Shown piece after piece: positions 1 through 10,459 of a DNA stretch of 64,000 nucleotides. Below the pieces are notes generated by a model. It had not been told where the DNA came from and ran no database searches. It saw only the letters and a list, made by a program, of their open reading frames with translations. Position 1 is the first letter of the stretch. The number at the start of each line of letters is the position of its first letter. A program made the translations under genes and the position numbers. The stretch is from positions 13,672,809 through 13,736,808 of the forward strand of contig CM043959.1 of assembly GCA_014529385.2 (NCBI GenBank). The letters are read 5' to 3'. Origin of the DNA: Adiantum capillus-veneris. Lineage: Eukaryota; Streptophyta; Polypodiopsida; Polypodiales; Pteridaceae.

Positions 1-250
1 TAAATATGATGATTGATTACATCCGCATAAAAATTACATTAAAAGTGCCATCGATATCTTGAAGAATAATTATGAGTTTTTCCGAAGAACCAACCAAAAA
101 TATGATCAAGGGCTTGGACAAAAGGGAGATATTGATTTGATTCCAAAAGGTCCACAATATCTGAATGCTAGCTTACAAAATTTCCCTAGCTTTAAGGAGC
201 TACGTTTGGGTTTGACTCTGAGGAAAACTTGTTCGCCTTTGCTAAAGCTT

Positions 251-920
251 CTAGCGGATGCGGTGAAGGTCAGTGTAGCTCTTCTGCCTATCACTAGATC
301 TCTTCAGGTTGTCTCTAATGACTAGAAGTTGATGATCCATCTCTTCCAGGGTAGACTTAGTGGCAGGAACATGAAGAGCTGGGTCAACTAAATGAAGAGG
401 GACTAAAAATTCCTGACCATACAAGGCTTTAAACGGTGACATTCCGAGGCTGCGATGGTGAGAAGAGTTATAAGCAAACTCAACTAGGGGAAGAAACTTG
501 ATCCATTGCTGGGGCTGTTGGTTGCAGTATGCTCGAAGCATATCTTCAATGACTTGATTCACTCACTGAGTTTGACCATCAGTTTCCGGATGATATGCTG
601 AGCTGAGATTCAGTTAGGTACCCAGAGATCGAAACATGGCTTGCCAAAACTTAGAAGTGAATTTGGCATCCTGATCACCGATGATTCTTGCAGGGATTCC
701 ATGTAATCGTACTACCTCTTTGACAAATACTTGGGCTATGTCGATGGTGGCGGTTGTCTTCTTGACTGGAATTAGATAAGCCACCTTAGTGAGCTTATAT
801 ATTATGACAAAAATAGAATCATAGTTTCCTGTTGTCTTTCGAAGACCAGTGACAAAGTCCATACTCAGACATTCCCACTTCATCTGAGGAATATCTAGGG
901 GCTGAAGCTTTTCAGGTAGT
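251..920 (-). pseudogene. Ty3/gypsy integrase fragment (core and C-terminal part)
   Basis: On the minus strand one frame reads through the integrase catalytic core and the following region typical of plant Ty3 elements. Visible are the run LQPLDIPQMKWECLSMDFVT, with the first core Asp in SMDF, and RIIGDQDAKFTS with the second Asp. YHPETDGQTQ follows, where the third catalytic residue is expected. The tail WIKFLPLVEFAYNSSHHRSL is the usual post-core segment. The frame carries a TAA at 614-616 and a TGA just after DGQTQ, and the Glu of the usual QTE motif is Gln, so it is not functional. It belongs with the reverse transcriptase at 3232-3660 and the primer site at 4711, in the order expected for one minus-strand element. 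The 3' LTR would lie to the left of the window. Confidence 0.88.
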
Positions 921-1988
921 AAAGAAGACCATCAGCTAAGGTATAGTCAGTTAAGTGTTCCCTCGGGCTTTGAGCTTGAATCTCTTGCAGAAGAGGTCTA
1001 AAATAGGGGTCTACGTGAATTTCTAGTTGAACTCCTTCAGGTAAAGAAGAGCTAAGGAGTAAATTAGTCAGGGTTGATGAGGATAGGACTGCTGGTCAAG
1101 AGGTCTTTGAGTCTATTGAAGGCAGCATCTCTCCCCAACAAAAAAAGAAAGAGCTATCCTCAACTCGAATAAAATACGTAATTGATGAAGCTTCTTGGAT
1201 ACGTCTTACAACTTAACTTCTTGTTAACGCTTTCAACTTGATTTTTCTCTTATACTTCTTCATCCCCAAAATATGCTAATATAATATGGGTCATGGAAAA
1301 TCTTTCTTAATAAGCCATCTTCTTAAATAAGTCATCGCGTTTGTGGCTTCTTTGATACGCTACTTCTTCTTTATAAGCTACTGGTAATCTCTTCTTTATC
1401 AGCACTTGTTATCCTCTTATTTTTGTGATCTTCACTCTCTTGTAACTTAGTCATTTTTTTATTTGATGGCGTCTTGGCAAGAAGACTTGGTTCTTCCTGT
1501 ATGCATCTCACTTGCAGAGTGCAGATGAAGCAGTTAAAAGACAGTTCTTAGAGCGATACAAAGATATCCTCTTTTCTTAGTCAAATTCTTGTGTCGGCCA
1601 GACGATATGGAAGATATGTCTACATCTCACAAGAGTGACTCTCTGGGGTAGAGACCATTTTCGCAACAATACTCGACTTGCTATGGTTGGAGAGGCTCTG
1701 GGACTTGGCCCTTGATACTACTGCGTTAAAAGGACACGAGATCCTAGGTTCTCCGTAAGTTTGTTCTTGCTTGTGTAGTTTATCCCCCATTCCAAGATTT
1801 GCCTCGATACCATTTGGAGTCTTCCTCTTAGAGGTCCTTTTCTTTTCTCAGTTCATACCCGAGAAATTGCTCAAGCTGTTTCTCGTAGAAAGATTCCAAA
1901 GGGTGAGCGTCCTAACATGTGCGGCACTTGCGATACTTGGTTATGTGACCATATATTAGAGGATCTTCATGAGCTGTAAACTTTCTTG
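921..1988. other. Degenerate retroelement sequence without a recognisable gene
   Basis: A minus-strand element should carry RNase H and the integrase zinc-binding region here. I could not read either beyond the first ~100 bases next to the integrase. From about 1140 the sequence is AT-rich and resembles neither. I see no gene. Confidence 0.4.
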
Positions 1989-2592
1989 CACTAGTCCTGT
2001 AAAAAAATAGCCACTTTTGTGGCTTTGAGAGACTTTTGTACAAAATTATTTTGACACTACAAAAAATTTCCAATTAAAATATGGTTTGGGGGAAGTATGA
2101 CCAACACTCATCATAAGTTGATAAAAAATACTACAAAGCTAAACAAATAGCTAAGGGTCTCTTCTCATGGTCAACTTCAAGGACTACTTTGTTAAGACGA
2201 ATTTTTTTTTTCAATTTTCTCTCAAAATTCGATCAAATATTTTCAAAGCACACCCAAACTTCTTTGAAAAAATCCTTTTTAGGTATGTAGTAGAGTCATG
2301 AAGCTTTTATGACATATTTATAAAGACTGACAACTTCTAGTACTCATCAAAGCTAGATAGTATGGTGCAATTTTTCATAAATTTTGCTCATTTTTTAAAA
2401 ACAATTTTTATATTTTTGACATTTTTAGGTAGAATTTGAGTTTGGAACCTTGTGTTGTGTATCCAACACTTGCTTAAGAAGTTTCACCAAATTTTGATGC
2501 GGTATACAAAAGTTATGGCTTGTTTACTAAAATCTTGAACTGTGCCACTTTAGTGGCTTCAGCCAGTTTTGTGGCTCATTACAAGACTAGTG
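1989..2592. mobile_element. Non-autonomous CACTA-like (En/Spm-type) insertion, ~604 bp
   Basis: The segment begins CACTAGTCCTGTAA and ends with an inverted copy, TTACAAGACTAGTG, one mismatch in 14. Just inside both ends lie short inverted motifs of the form GCCAC-TTTT-GTGGC: one on the left at about 2011-2024, and GCCACTTTAGTGGC plus GCCAGTTTTGTGGC on the right. Subterminal motif repeats of this kind are characteristic of CACTA transposons. The flanking trinucleotides are TTG and TTA, a degraded 3-bp target duplication at best. It encodes no transposase, so it would be a deletion derivative or MITE. It sits between the reverse transcriptase and integrase remnants of the surrounding Ty3 element. 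Confidence 0.5.
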
Positions 2593-3231
2593 TTAATTGA
2601 ACCCTTTTTTGAAGAATTTGAGTATTGTCCATACTTATTTATCTTGAAATGTCAGTCTCTCCTCTTTAATTAAATTCTTAAGGAAATCTCTATTTAGTGC
2701 TTTCAGTAAAGGGTCTTTTGTCTATGATAGTCTTGAGTAAAAATTTCAACTTTGCGTTCTTGGCTAACTCATAAGTTTGTTTTCTTATTCTTCTTCGGAG
2801 TTTAAATGTTTGTAATATTTATGAGCTTATCTATTACACTTTTCCATCTTGATTCCTTGTGAGTTTTTAAGCACGTCTCTTTTACTGTCTTTTCTATTTG
2901 TCAAATGCACAACAATAACTTCTCATTGTACTACAAGAGCTTGAAAGTAGAAGGTTGGATTCATCTTCTTTTTCCAAAAAATTACAGCATCACGAGCTTA
3001 CATATCGCAAAGGGATAGTAACGCTAAAAGAGAAGTGGTTACAACATATGTTGAATCTTGGGGATCCTAAGTCTTCAAGATTCATAGGCTACGGGGTAAC
3101 TTCTTGTTGTAGAATCCCTCCTATTTATAGGGGACATGACATCCGCTACTGGAACTTCAAAAACCTTATAAAAAAATTGGAAGCTTCAAAACAGGTTCAA
3201 TGGCTTTGAAAGACATTGTCATAGATATTGT
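2593..3231. other. No recognisable gene
   Basis: Mostly AT-rich sequence. An 84-codon open frame at 2955-3209 on the plus strand matches nothing I know, has no homologous partner in the window and is probably chance. Confidence 0.35.
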
Positions 3232-3660
3232 TTACGATCTTCTTGGCTTCTGAATAAGCCAAATGTCATCCGTGAAAACCAAAACAAATACCTCTAACTT
3301 CTTCGTGAAGAGATCTGTCACCACGTGATTAAAGATAGCAGGGGTGTTAGTTAGACCAAAAGGCCTAACTGTAAAATCATAATACCCAAACTTGGTGTTG
3401 AAGGCAATCTTGGGAATGTCTCCCTCCTTGATCCTAACCTGGTAGTAACATGACCTGAGATCTATCTTGAAATAAGTTGAGGCTAGGTACGGAGTAGCAT
3501 CAACAGTGGTGGTTTTAGGTATAAAGGTTACTGGAACTTCAAGAGAAACTTGCTCTGAAAGGTTTTCAGGTCTTTCAAGGCCAATTATTGGCACAATAGT
3601 AGGAGCAACTCGTTCTCTCAGCTTTCGACAGGGTGGCAGGGCTACTATCTGCAATATCAT
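3232..3660 (-). pseudogene. Ty3/gypsy reverse transcriptase fragment
   Basis: The reading frame contains hallmark plant Ty3 reverse transcriptase sequence. The first catalytic Asp is in FKIDLRSCYYQVRI, followed by the FGYYDFTVRPFGLTNTPAIF segment (canonical form MPFGLTNAPATF) and the catalytic FTDDI (canonical VYIDDI). Only about 140 codons survive, and the thumb and RNase H are missing. The start is not a real start codon context, so this is an internal fragment of a polyprotein. It is collinear on the minus strand with the integrase at 251-920. Confidence 0.9.
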
Positions 3661-4401
3661 ATTCTTTATTTAGCAAGAGAGACTAGCACAATTCTGAGAC
3701 AGAATTCTAGCTTGGATAAATAAACATCTTTTCATGAGGCAGATTAGATGCTATAAGTAGAAGTTTACTTTCAAAATCTGGAAATAAATTGGACCATACT
3801 ATACCTCTTTGGTTCCAATCCCAGCTTTCTCTCATCATTGGACTCCGTAAATTATTCAATACTTGTACGCGTCCCCACAGGATTAAACGTGTAACTCAAT
3901 TCGATCCACATGTTCTCCATTTCTTAGTAGAAATGGCACTTTCCTTAGGAGAGAAAAGTTCGATAAGATGTCTCAACATGACCAACGTGTTCTCTGGTTT
4001 AGCTATCCACATTCTTTCAGGACTATCCTATAAACTTCTTCTTCTTGAATATTCCAAGCCATCAATAATTTCAAAACAAGTCTTGCTATATATACTTATA
4101 GATTTATCTATGGCTAATCACAAGAACTTCTTGGATTTGTTCATTACTACTCAAAATTATCTTCCAATAAATGTCCCAAAAATTAATTCTTCATATGGCA
4201 GCTACTTTATCCAATCTTGCTCCTTATTACTAAGCTTAAGGGAGAATGACAAGTAAAGCTCAATAAAAGTTTCATCCATGCCACTTTCATGTGTCTTCGC
4301 ACAAGTGCATGCGTCTTCATTCATTTATGCCACTTTCATGTGTCTTCGCACAAGTGCATTACCTATTCTTTCACAAATTATTATATCGTTCATTTTCAAC
4401 T
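3661..4401. other. Decayed internal region of the minus-strand Ty3 element
   Basis: By position this should be gag and protease of the minus-strand element. No zinc knuckle or retropepsin motif is readable. A 155-codon plus-strand frame at 3789-4256 has no recognisable domain and is likely chance. A short direct repeat lies at 4278-4359. Confidence 0.4.
4278..4359 (+). repeat. 49-bp-period direct duplication
   Basis: A 33-bp segment beginning ATGCCACTTTCATGTG at 4278 recurs exactly at 4327, giving a period of 49 bp. It produces an apparent repeated peptide but no gene. Confidence 0.85.
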
Positions 4402-4563
4402 TTACTCACTTTCCCACTTGCTTAAATCCCAGGGACAAGTATAGGTTTCTGGAAATAAGAGCTCCCAAAAATGTTCCAGCATAGCGAGCCTTCGCTCTAG
4501 CGTAGGAGTTTCCATCCTCTCATAGATAATCCGCTAAATTTCTTCTGGCAGATCGCAAGCCAT
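4402..4563 (-). pseudogene. Probable gag N-terminus of the minus-strand Ty3 element
   Basis: Downstream of the primer site, a minus-strand frame starts at an ATG at 4563. It reads MACDLPEEI, a TAG stop, then RIIYERMETPTLERRLAMLE and a Trp-rich end before a TAA at 4402. A basic/acidic helical start about 150 bp from the primer binding site is where gag begins in LTR elements. No domain is diagnostic, so the call rests on position. Confidence 0.35.
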
Positions 4564-4710
4564 CTTGAAAATTTTGATTAATTTATTAGAACATCAAGAC
4601 TTCATTTTGTAATATAATTGAAATTTGGGTGCTAGACTGAGTTGTTTTTCTCTCATGCCTTCATCTTAATTCCAAAATTCTAAATTCCAAGGTCCAAGAT
4701 TCAAAATTAA

Positions 4711-4722
4711 GCTCTGATACCA
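4711..4722 (-). other. Primer binding site (initiator-Met tRNA) and adjacent LTR end
   Basis: The plus strand reads GCTCTGATACCA, the reverse complement of TGGTATCAGAGC, the standard plant tRNA-iMet primer site. On the minus strand the preceding bases are CTCTCA then AG, so the 5' LTR ends in CA at about 4725 with a 2-nt spacer. The LTR therefore extends to the right of 4725. This anchors the minus-strand Ty3 remnant at 251-4563. Confidence 0.85.
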
Positions 4723-4724
4723 CT

Positions 4725-6540
4725 TGAGAGGGCCTGACCCTACTCATCTCCCTCAGTCCTCCAGACCGTTCCAGGGAATGACATAGATCTATCTGCAGGT
4801 ATCCCTCCCACTTGGGACAAACACACAGATAGGACTCCGATCTATCTCGAATGCCAAAAAGGGGGTACATCCCTTCATTCAATGATTCTATCCACTTCTC
4901 ATAATCAATCTGTCCTCGACAGCTTTCCGCACCCAAAATCATGGTCCTTAAGTCTTGATTCTCTTGATCTTTACCTTGAGGATCTGCTCTTGCTTTTTTG
5001 TTCTCCCTTGGTTCATGGAAATAACCCCTTTTCCCTGACAAGCAGTCACGGCAGTTATCACTTTTTCCTAAAAAGAGGGATTTTGCAATCTACCTAGTCT
5101 CGCTCATCCTGATTACCCATTTTTATCTCACGTAGTCCTAGTGTTTAACATAAAATTTTAAGTCAACATCCGGCCATCTGACCCTCCGGATCCACCAACC
5201 CACTGAAACATTTGATGAAAATCCCTTTCCGAGGTAGTACTTAACTACCACAAAATCAAGAAGACAACAGTCTATCAGACATCCTCAAACAACAAGCAGC
5301 ATGCAATCTGTTGTATACCCTCATTCAGGGAAATTCATCTGGTTGTTCCCACCAGATCTTTATTTAGAAACTTTTAATTAATTTCCTTTTCTTTATCTGC
5401 TGTAATTAGCTTGTAACTAGTTTCCTAACTAATCATGCAACACATTTAGTTTCAACGAATTCATCGTGCCTCCCATTTAGGCCAAGATAATCGGTTACAA
5501 GCCACCAAAATGGCAGCACCTTCACAATATTTCCCAGAATTAAGTGTTTGGGAAAGGCTCATCAAGTAATTTAATCATTCCCTCCTAAGCATTTTATTTC
5601 GAGAGGTATAGCACCATCTGGTGATAGATGCATAAGATAGCCCCTATATTCCTAACCTTTCCAGTTCCTTTTTAAGCAACCAAGTCAAACAAATTTCCTT
5701 AATTAGATTCACATCATCCTCCCTGAGTATAACCTTCTCATCCAACTATTAGCATCAGGCCATACTCGGATTATGGCCAATTTCCAATAAGATATCGTGG
5801 GTGGGTACTTCACCCGGTCGGGCAAAAATAAAACAAATCCATTCATCCCTTATCCCTCGGGCATGAATGACTTAGGTATAACAACTTGCCGATTACGCTG
5901 CCCTAACCGAAAAGGGCCAATCTCCATCAAGTTCCCCAATAGAATCCTCTCAATGGGCCGGCCTTTCAATCAAATTGACCCCAAGAAGATCCATCTTGGT
6001 TTCCGGTCCTTTCCAGACAATCTTCAGAACTCCTAGTTAAATCTATGTTTTGCAATGGGCTATCCCTATCACCTCTCGAGATTCCTTTTTAGCTCATAGT
6101 TGGTAATTTCCAGGATCATTCATTTATCAACCTTAATTCCTACTTTCATTAATTATCTACCAGCCAAGGTTATTTAGAAAAGACAAGCGAGTTTTTGCCA
6201 TAGGAATTTGATGGTTAATATCTCTTCGAAAATGCCAACTTTTTAAGTTCAATCCCTGTTTTTGTATGATTCCCAGGTTCTTGCAATCCTTTGCCATCCA
6301 TGGGGCATCTCCATGGAAGCTTGTAGAGTTTTCAGTTCAAAACAACACGGAGATCAATTCCGCGAAGTTATGGGCCCCTATCTCCCCCATCCCGTATTTG
6401 CAAACAAACTTGAAATTGACAACTTTTAGAAGTACTCTTCAATACCAAAAATTGAACTACTTCTATCGAGCTTAGACAACTACTCTTTTCTTATGGTGCG
6501 TAGCTTTCCATTTAAGAATCTAGAAGGTCATCTTATAATT
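4725..6540 (-). other. 5' LTR of the minus-strand Ty3 element, outer boundary unresolved
   Basis: The LTR end next to the primer site is at about 4725. Its start, to the right, is not identifiable because no second LTR copy lies in the window. Some of this 1.8 kb may be unrelated sequence. Open frames here (4661-5041 minus, 5797-6036 plus) carry no recognisable domain. Confidence 0.35.
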
Positions 6541-6544
6541 TATG

Positions 6545-7060
6545 AGTTTTCGAGCTTTCCATTAAAGCTTAAACCTAAAATACAAGGTAGTCACTAAAGC
6601 TTACATCTAAGTGCAAAGTTACCATTAAAGCTTAGCTTACGAGAGAAAATCTACCTTTGAAGCTTAACTTTATGATGCATAGATACTCTTATCACTTGAC
6701 CCTAATTGCAAGGTTTCCATTAAAGCTTAAACCTAAACATGCAAGGTAGTCACTAAAGTTTACATCTAAGTGAAAAGTTACCATTAAAGCTTAGCTTATG
6801 AGTGCAATTCTACTTTTTAAGCTTAACTTAATGATGCTTAGATTCTCTTATCACTTAACCCTAATTGTGAGGTTTCCATTAAAACTTAAACCTAAACATG
6901 CAAGGTAGTCACTAAAGTTTACATCTAAGTGCAAAGTGACCATTAAAGCTTAGCTTATGAGTGCAAATTTGCCTTTGAAGCTTACCTTAATGATGCATAA
7001 CTACCATTAATACTTAACCCTAATTCCAAGGTTACCATTAAAGCTTAAACATAAAATGAT
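6545..7060 (+). repeat. Tandem repeat, ~159-bp period, about 3.3 copies
   Basis: The motif TTTCCATTAAAGCTTAAACC recurs at 6556, 6714, 6873 and, slightly changed, 7032, spacings of 158-159 bp. Internal landmarks repeat in register: AAGGTAGTCACTAAAG, TTACATCTAAGTG, ACCATTAAAGCTTAGCTTA and ATGATGC. Copies are roughly 85-90% alike by eye. It contains no gene. Confidence 0.9.
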
Positions 7061-7410
7061 GCACATAAACCTTCCTAGTATTAAAACACATGGATTAATT
7101 AATCCTACTAAAAATGAAGATTACCTCCTTTAAACAAGAGGGAAGTGGGATTGAAGTCCTTCTTAAAGAGATGTGAGGCTCAAAGAGGAAGGAAAGGGAT
7201 TTAGGATGAAGAGGAAGGAGAGAGGAGCTTCTTCACAAAACCCTCAAGGGTTTGGCCTTCAAGAGAGGGAGAGAGCAAGAGCAAGGTCTATTGGAAACCT
7301 TGATTTACTTAAGCATAATATTGAGCATGGAAGTATGCAAGTAGCTTAGCAATATGTGTGTTCAAAATTACAAAGGAGAGAGGGTGCTTATATAGGAAAT
7401 GGTTGGTATT

Positions 7411-7618
7411 CTTTTCTCAATTCCTATTGGACCCCAATTCTCTTCTCAAATCCTATTGGACCCCAATTCTCCTCTCAATTGCTATGGAACCCCATTTCTC
7501 TTCTCAAATGCTATTGGACCCCAATTCTATTCTTAATTCCTATTGGACTCCAATTCTCTTCTCAAATACTATTGGACCCCAATTCTCTTCTTAATTCCTA
7601 TTGGACCCCAATTCTTCT
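7411..7618 (+). repeat. 29-30-bp minisatellite, about 7 copies
   Basis: A unit built on CTATTGGACCCCAATTCTC and a TTCTCAA linker repeats about seven times with minor changes (GGAACCCC, GGACTCCAA). It keeps two frames open at 7356-7685, giving a repetitive WTPILFSNPIG-type peptide that is an artefact of the repeat. Confidence 0.9.
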
Positions 7619-8114
7619 TAGTTCTTATCTCTTAACTTTATCTTTCAATCAAGTTAGTCCCTTTTTCTTCCAGTTCCCGATCTAGATCAGTTCCCACGCG
7701 GATCTTCATGAAGAAGTATAAAATAATCTTAATCTTTTTGGAAAAATATAGGGATGACATAATTTCTTATCCAAAATATCCTTGTCTTTTCATTCTGGAG
7801 TAAAGTCTCGTTGTCCGCATGACTTCTTTGTCGATCTTGCTTTTTCTAAATTATTTTCTAGGCTGAAAAAGTTCTGAATGGCTCTAGGGTTTAGGGAGGA
7901 ACCTTACAAACCAGCAGACCCCTTCAAAGGAGAAACCATTGAAAGATCATATGGTAATTGGAAGTTTCCAATTGACCCAGATTCCATCAGAGTCTACAGA
8001 TAAATGCATCTATGAAGATCATCAAGGACAGAAGTCAGTTGACCTCCACGAGCCAAATCCAAAAGCCGACAAATCTAATAGTGTTTAAACAGTTACATGT
8101 GACCAAGCTCACAT
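7619..8114 (+). other. Short coding-like vestige upstream of the Ty3 3' ORF
   Basis: From about 7880 a plus-strand frame reads LGFREEPYKPADPFKGETIE and on to DPDSIRVYR before stops. It could be the end of an integrase tail or an unrelated start, and I cannot decide. The rest is AT-rich and featureless. Confidence 0.3.
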
Positions 8115-8645
8115 ATGCATATCAAGATGCACATGGTAATGAATCAGCAAGATCAAGACCTTGTACAAACCTATATGGATGGTACGATTGAATTCAAAGA
8201 CTATCTGAAGATGATGCAAAGCCTCAAGCCGCCAGAACAAGTGACAAAAAAGTCAAAATCAAGAAAAGCTAAAGTCCAAAAGGATACACAAAGGTCACCA
8301 CCAAAATATCCTCAGAAGAGACAGATTCCACCAGAAAGTACAGTGGATCTATTAAGATCAAGAGTTACCCAAATGCGGGTAGATAATGCTCATCAATTGC
8401 AAACAAAAAATACAATATTACAGCCAATGGAGTCAATGTCAACGGAAGGAGGTGGTCAAAGCAAAGAAAATGCAAATAAAGTTCAACCAAAAGACACTAC
8501 CACAGCAAAAGCAGTCAATTCGGACACGAATCCTAAAACGATCAAGTGCAACATTATTGGTGAACACGAAGAAAAGTATTCAAGTGAAGTAAAGCAGACA
8601 ACGAGACTTTACTCCAAAATGAAAAGACAAGGATATTTTGGATAA
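8115..8645 (+). pseudogene. Lys/Gln-rich retroelement ORF, N-terminal part
   Basis: A 176-codon frame is rich in Lys, Gln and Ser, with a short helical start (LVQTYMDGTIEFKDYLKMMQ) followed by a basic disordered stretch (KKSKSRKAKVQKD). No domain is recognised. It precedes two retropepsin-like segments and a WxPK-repeat region on the same strand, so it is probably the N-terminal linker of the same retroelement protein. This matches the basic Gln-rich lead-in of the minus-strand ORF at 60763-62025. It ends in a TAA at 8643. Confidence 0.45.
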
Positions 8646-8745
8646 GAAATTACGCACTTGGAAAAGATGTGGCCAACCACAATTGGAAGATGCTTCGGAA
8701 TTTGTGAGCATATCTGGAGACAAATGAGCAGAATGCTAGGGAATC

Positions 8746-8919
8746 ATCTCCACCACCATTGAAGTAAGTTCACAGTTCATCATAGATCAATTCCACGTGA
8801 TCACCGCAGAAGATATACCAGACGACATCATAATGGGAATGCAAATGGCCCAAAAGGCCCTAGAGACACAGAATGCAAACAAGATGCAGTCTTCAGAGAC
8901 AACAAAGAATGAAGACTAA
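8746..8919 (+). pseudogene. Retropepsin-like C-terminal half (first copy)
   Basis: A short frame reads ISTTIEVSSQFIIDQFHVIT, then AEDIPDDIIMGMQMAQ. This matches the end of Ty3 aspartic proteases, where a strand of the F-x-V type is followed by D-x-I-L/I-G-x-x-W/M. The catalytic half is not readable upstream. A second retropepsin-like domain lies 200 bp downstream, so this is either a duplicated domain or a broken part of it. Confidence 0.45.
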
Positions 8920-8967
8920 GACTGGTCACCCGTAGACGACAGCATAAAGTCCTCAACCACAATTCAA

Positions 8968-9540
8968 ATGGAAGATTTTATTGAAGATGATTCATCTCCA
9001 TCAATCAGAACGTCAAAAGAGCTTAAAGCAAATCATGCAATAACAAGTGCAGATCAAAAAGAGCAGCAAATACCATCAAAGCTAGAAGTAAAGAAGATCG
9101 AGGTTGCAGTCAACCAGGAAGCAATAGGAAGTCCAAAGATCAATCACTCATTGCCAGCTAAATCAATCGATGCAAGTCAGATTGAAAAACAGAGTCTCAA
9201 GACACAGTTAGATCAAGATGAGACGATGGCAAAATCAAGACAAAGATCTTCAATAGAACCAACAAGAAAAATAACTATAATTCTCAGCATTACAAAAGGA
9301 GAAAGTGTTAGATGTAATGCTCTACTGGATAACAAAGCAAATTACAATTTGATTACAGACAACATCCATATCATTCTAGAGATTACTCAAGACAAGCTAG
9401 ATAATAGAGAAATTATGTGTAAGGCTACATGTCAAAAAGAAATGGTTGCTACCCTTAGCATCCAACATCATGAAGAGCAGGTAAAGTTTCAGGTGAAGCT
9501 TTCAAAAGACGTGCATGCAGATGTCATCCTTGGACATTAG
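8968..9540 (+). pseudogene. Retropepsin-like domain of a Ty3 element
   Basis: The 190-codon frame has a Lys/Ser/Gln-rich linker and then a retropepsin fold: ITIILSITKGESVRCNALLD, NKANYNLI at the active site, a flap-like region and the closing HADVILGH before a TAG at 9538 and Trp. In working enzymes the active site is D-S/T-G; here it is D-N-K, so catalysis would be lost. The TAG replaces the residue before the conserved Trp-Leu. No reverse transcriptase follows. The next readable material is the WxPK region and then the 3' end of the element. Confidence 0.65.
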
Positions 9541-9889
9541 TGGTTATAACAATGCTAATACTCTCTTCTCCAAGAGGTAGCCAACAACATTTACAGGTAC
9601 CGATAATGCTAGATTCAGAGTTGCAGAAGTCACAAGAATCAAGGACAAATCTTGTAGGCAAAGGTAAAGCTAAAGTGGAACTTCCACCGATTAGCAAAGA
9701 AGGTGTAACATCATATGCATCTACATCAAATAACCCTCATGGATTAGCTTCTTCAAGCAAGAAAGGCTTTCAAAACTTAAAGTCGATTGCTGACCAAATT
9801 GAAACCTCTAAGGAGGCAACCAAAAATTCAAAGGTAATTAGCCAAAGTACTCAAGAAAGCAAAAGATAGTCAAGTAAGTGTTTGTTCTG

Positions 9890-10459
9890 AGTAGCTTACT
9901 CAAAGTCAATGATCCGGTTTGGATTAAGGATGGGAAATCAACACAGACAAACAAACACATGGGATGGATAGCATCACAATGGAGCTTAAAAGAATAGGAG
10001 TACTATGGAGGTAACAAACAAATATGGGTGCCAAAACTGCAGGTTAGAGCATATGAAGTAGCATCAAGACCCTCCCAAGAAAGAATTCCCACAAGGTATC
10101 AACTTCAACAATATCCTAGGATACCTACGAAGCAGATATACAGCACAACAACATTGAAAGATTCTAAAGCATACCACAACTCTCAAGAGGATACAAAACA
10201 AAGATGAATCTCAAAGAATCTTCCTCTTAGACAAGGATTCTACACAGGTTATACAAAGATTTGGTTACCAATCAACCATAAGCCAACTACAACTCTACCA
10301 GACGTGCATGAAGATTTAAAAAACTCAACAAGACCTAGAGCAAGGCAAAGTCAACAAAGGAGTTACAAAGGTCCTCAAAAGATTTGGATTCCTAAGTCTT
10401 CCAATGAACCGAGTCAAAATCCAAATGCCAACAAACAATAAAGACCTACAACAACATCA
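9890..10459 (+). pseudogene. WxPK-repeat region of the same retroelement protein
   Basis: Across several frames the plus strand encodes spaced short motifs: VWIKDGK, QIWVPKLQ (10020), KIWLPINH (10257), KIWIPKSS (10378) and QVWQKKPS (about 10570). They lie in low-complexity Gln/Thr/Lys sequence. The minus-strand ORF at 60763-62025 has the same series after its retropepsin-like domain: QVWVWKD, KIWIPKR, CIWIPKP and MWVPINR. The shared order suggests one protein family. Function is unknown; evenly spaced basic/aromatic motifs could bind nucleic acid, but that is inference. Confidence 0.5.
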
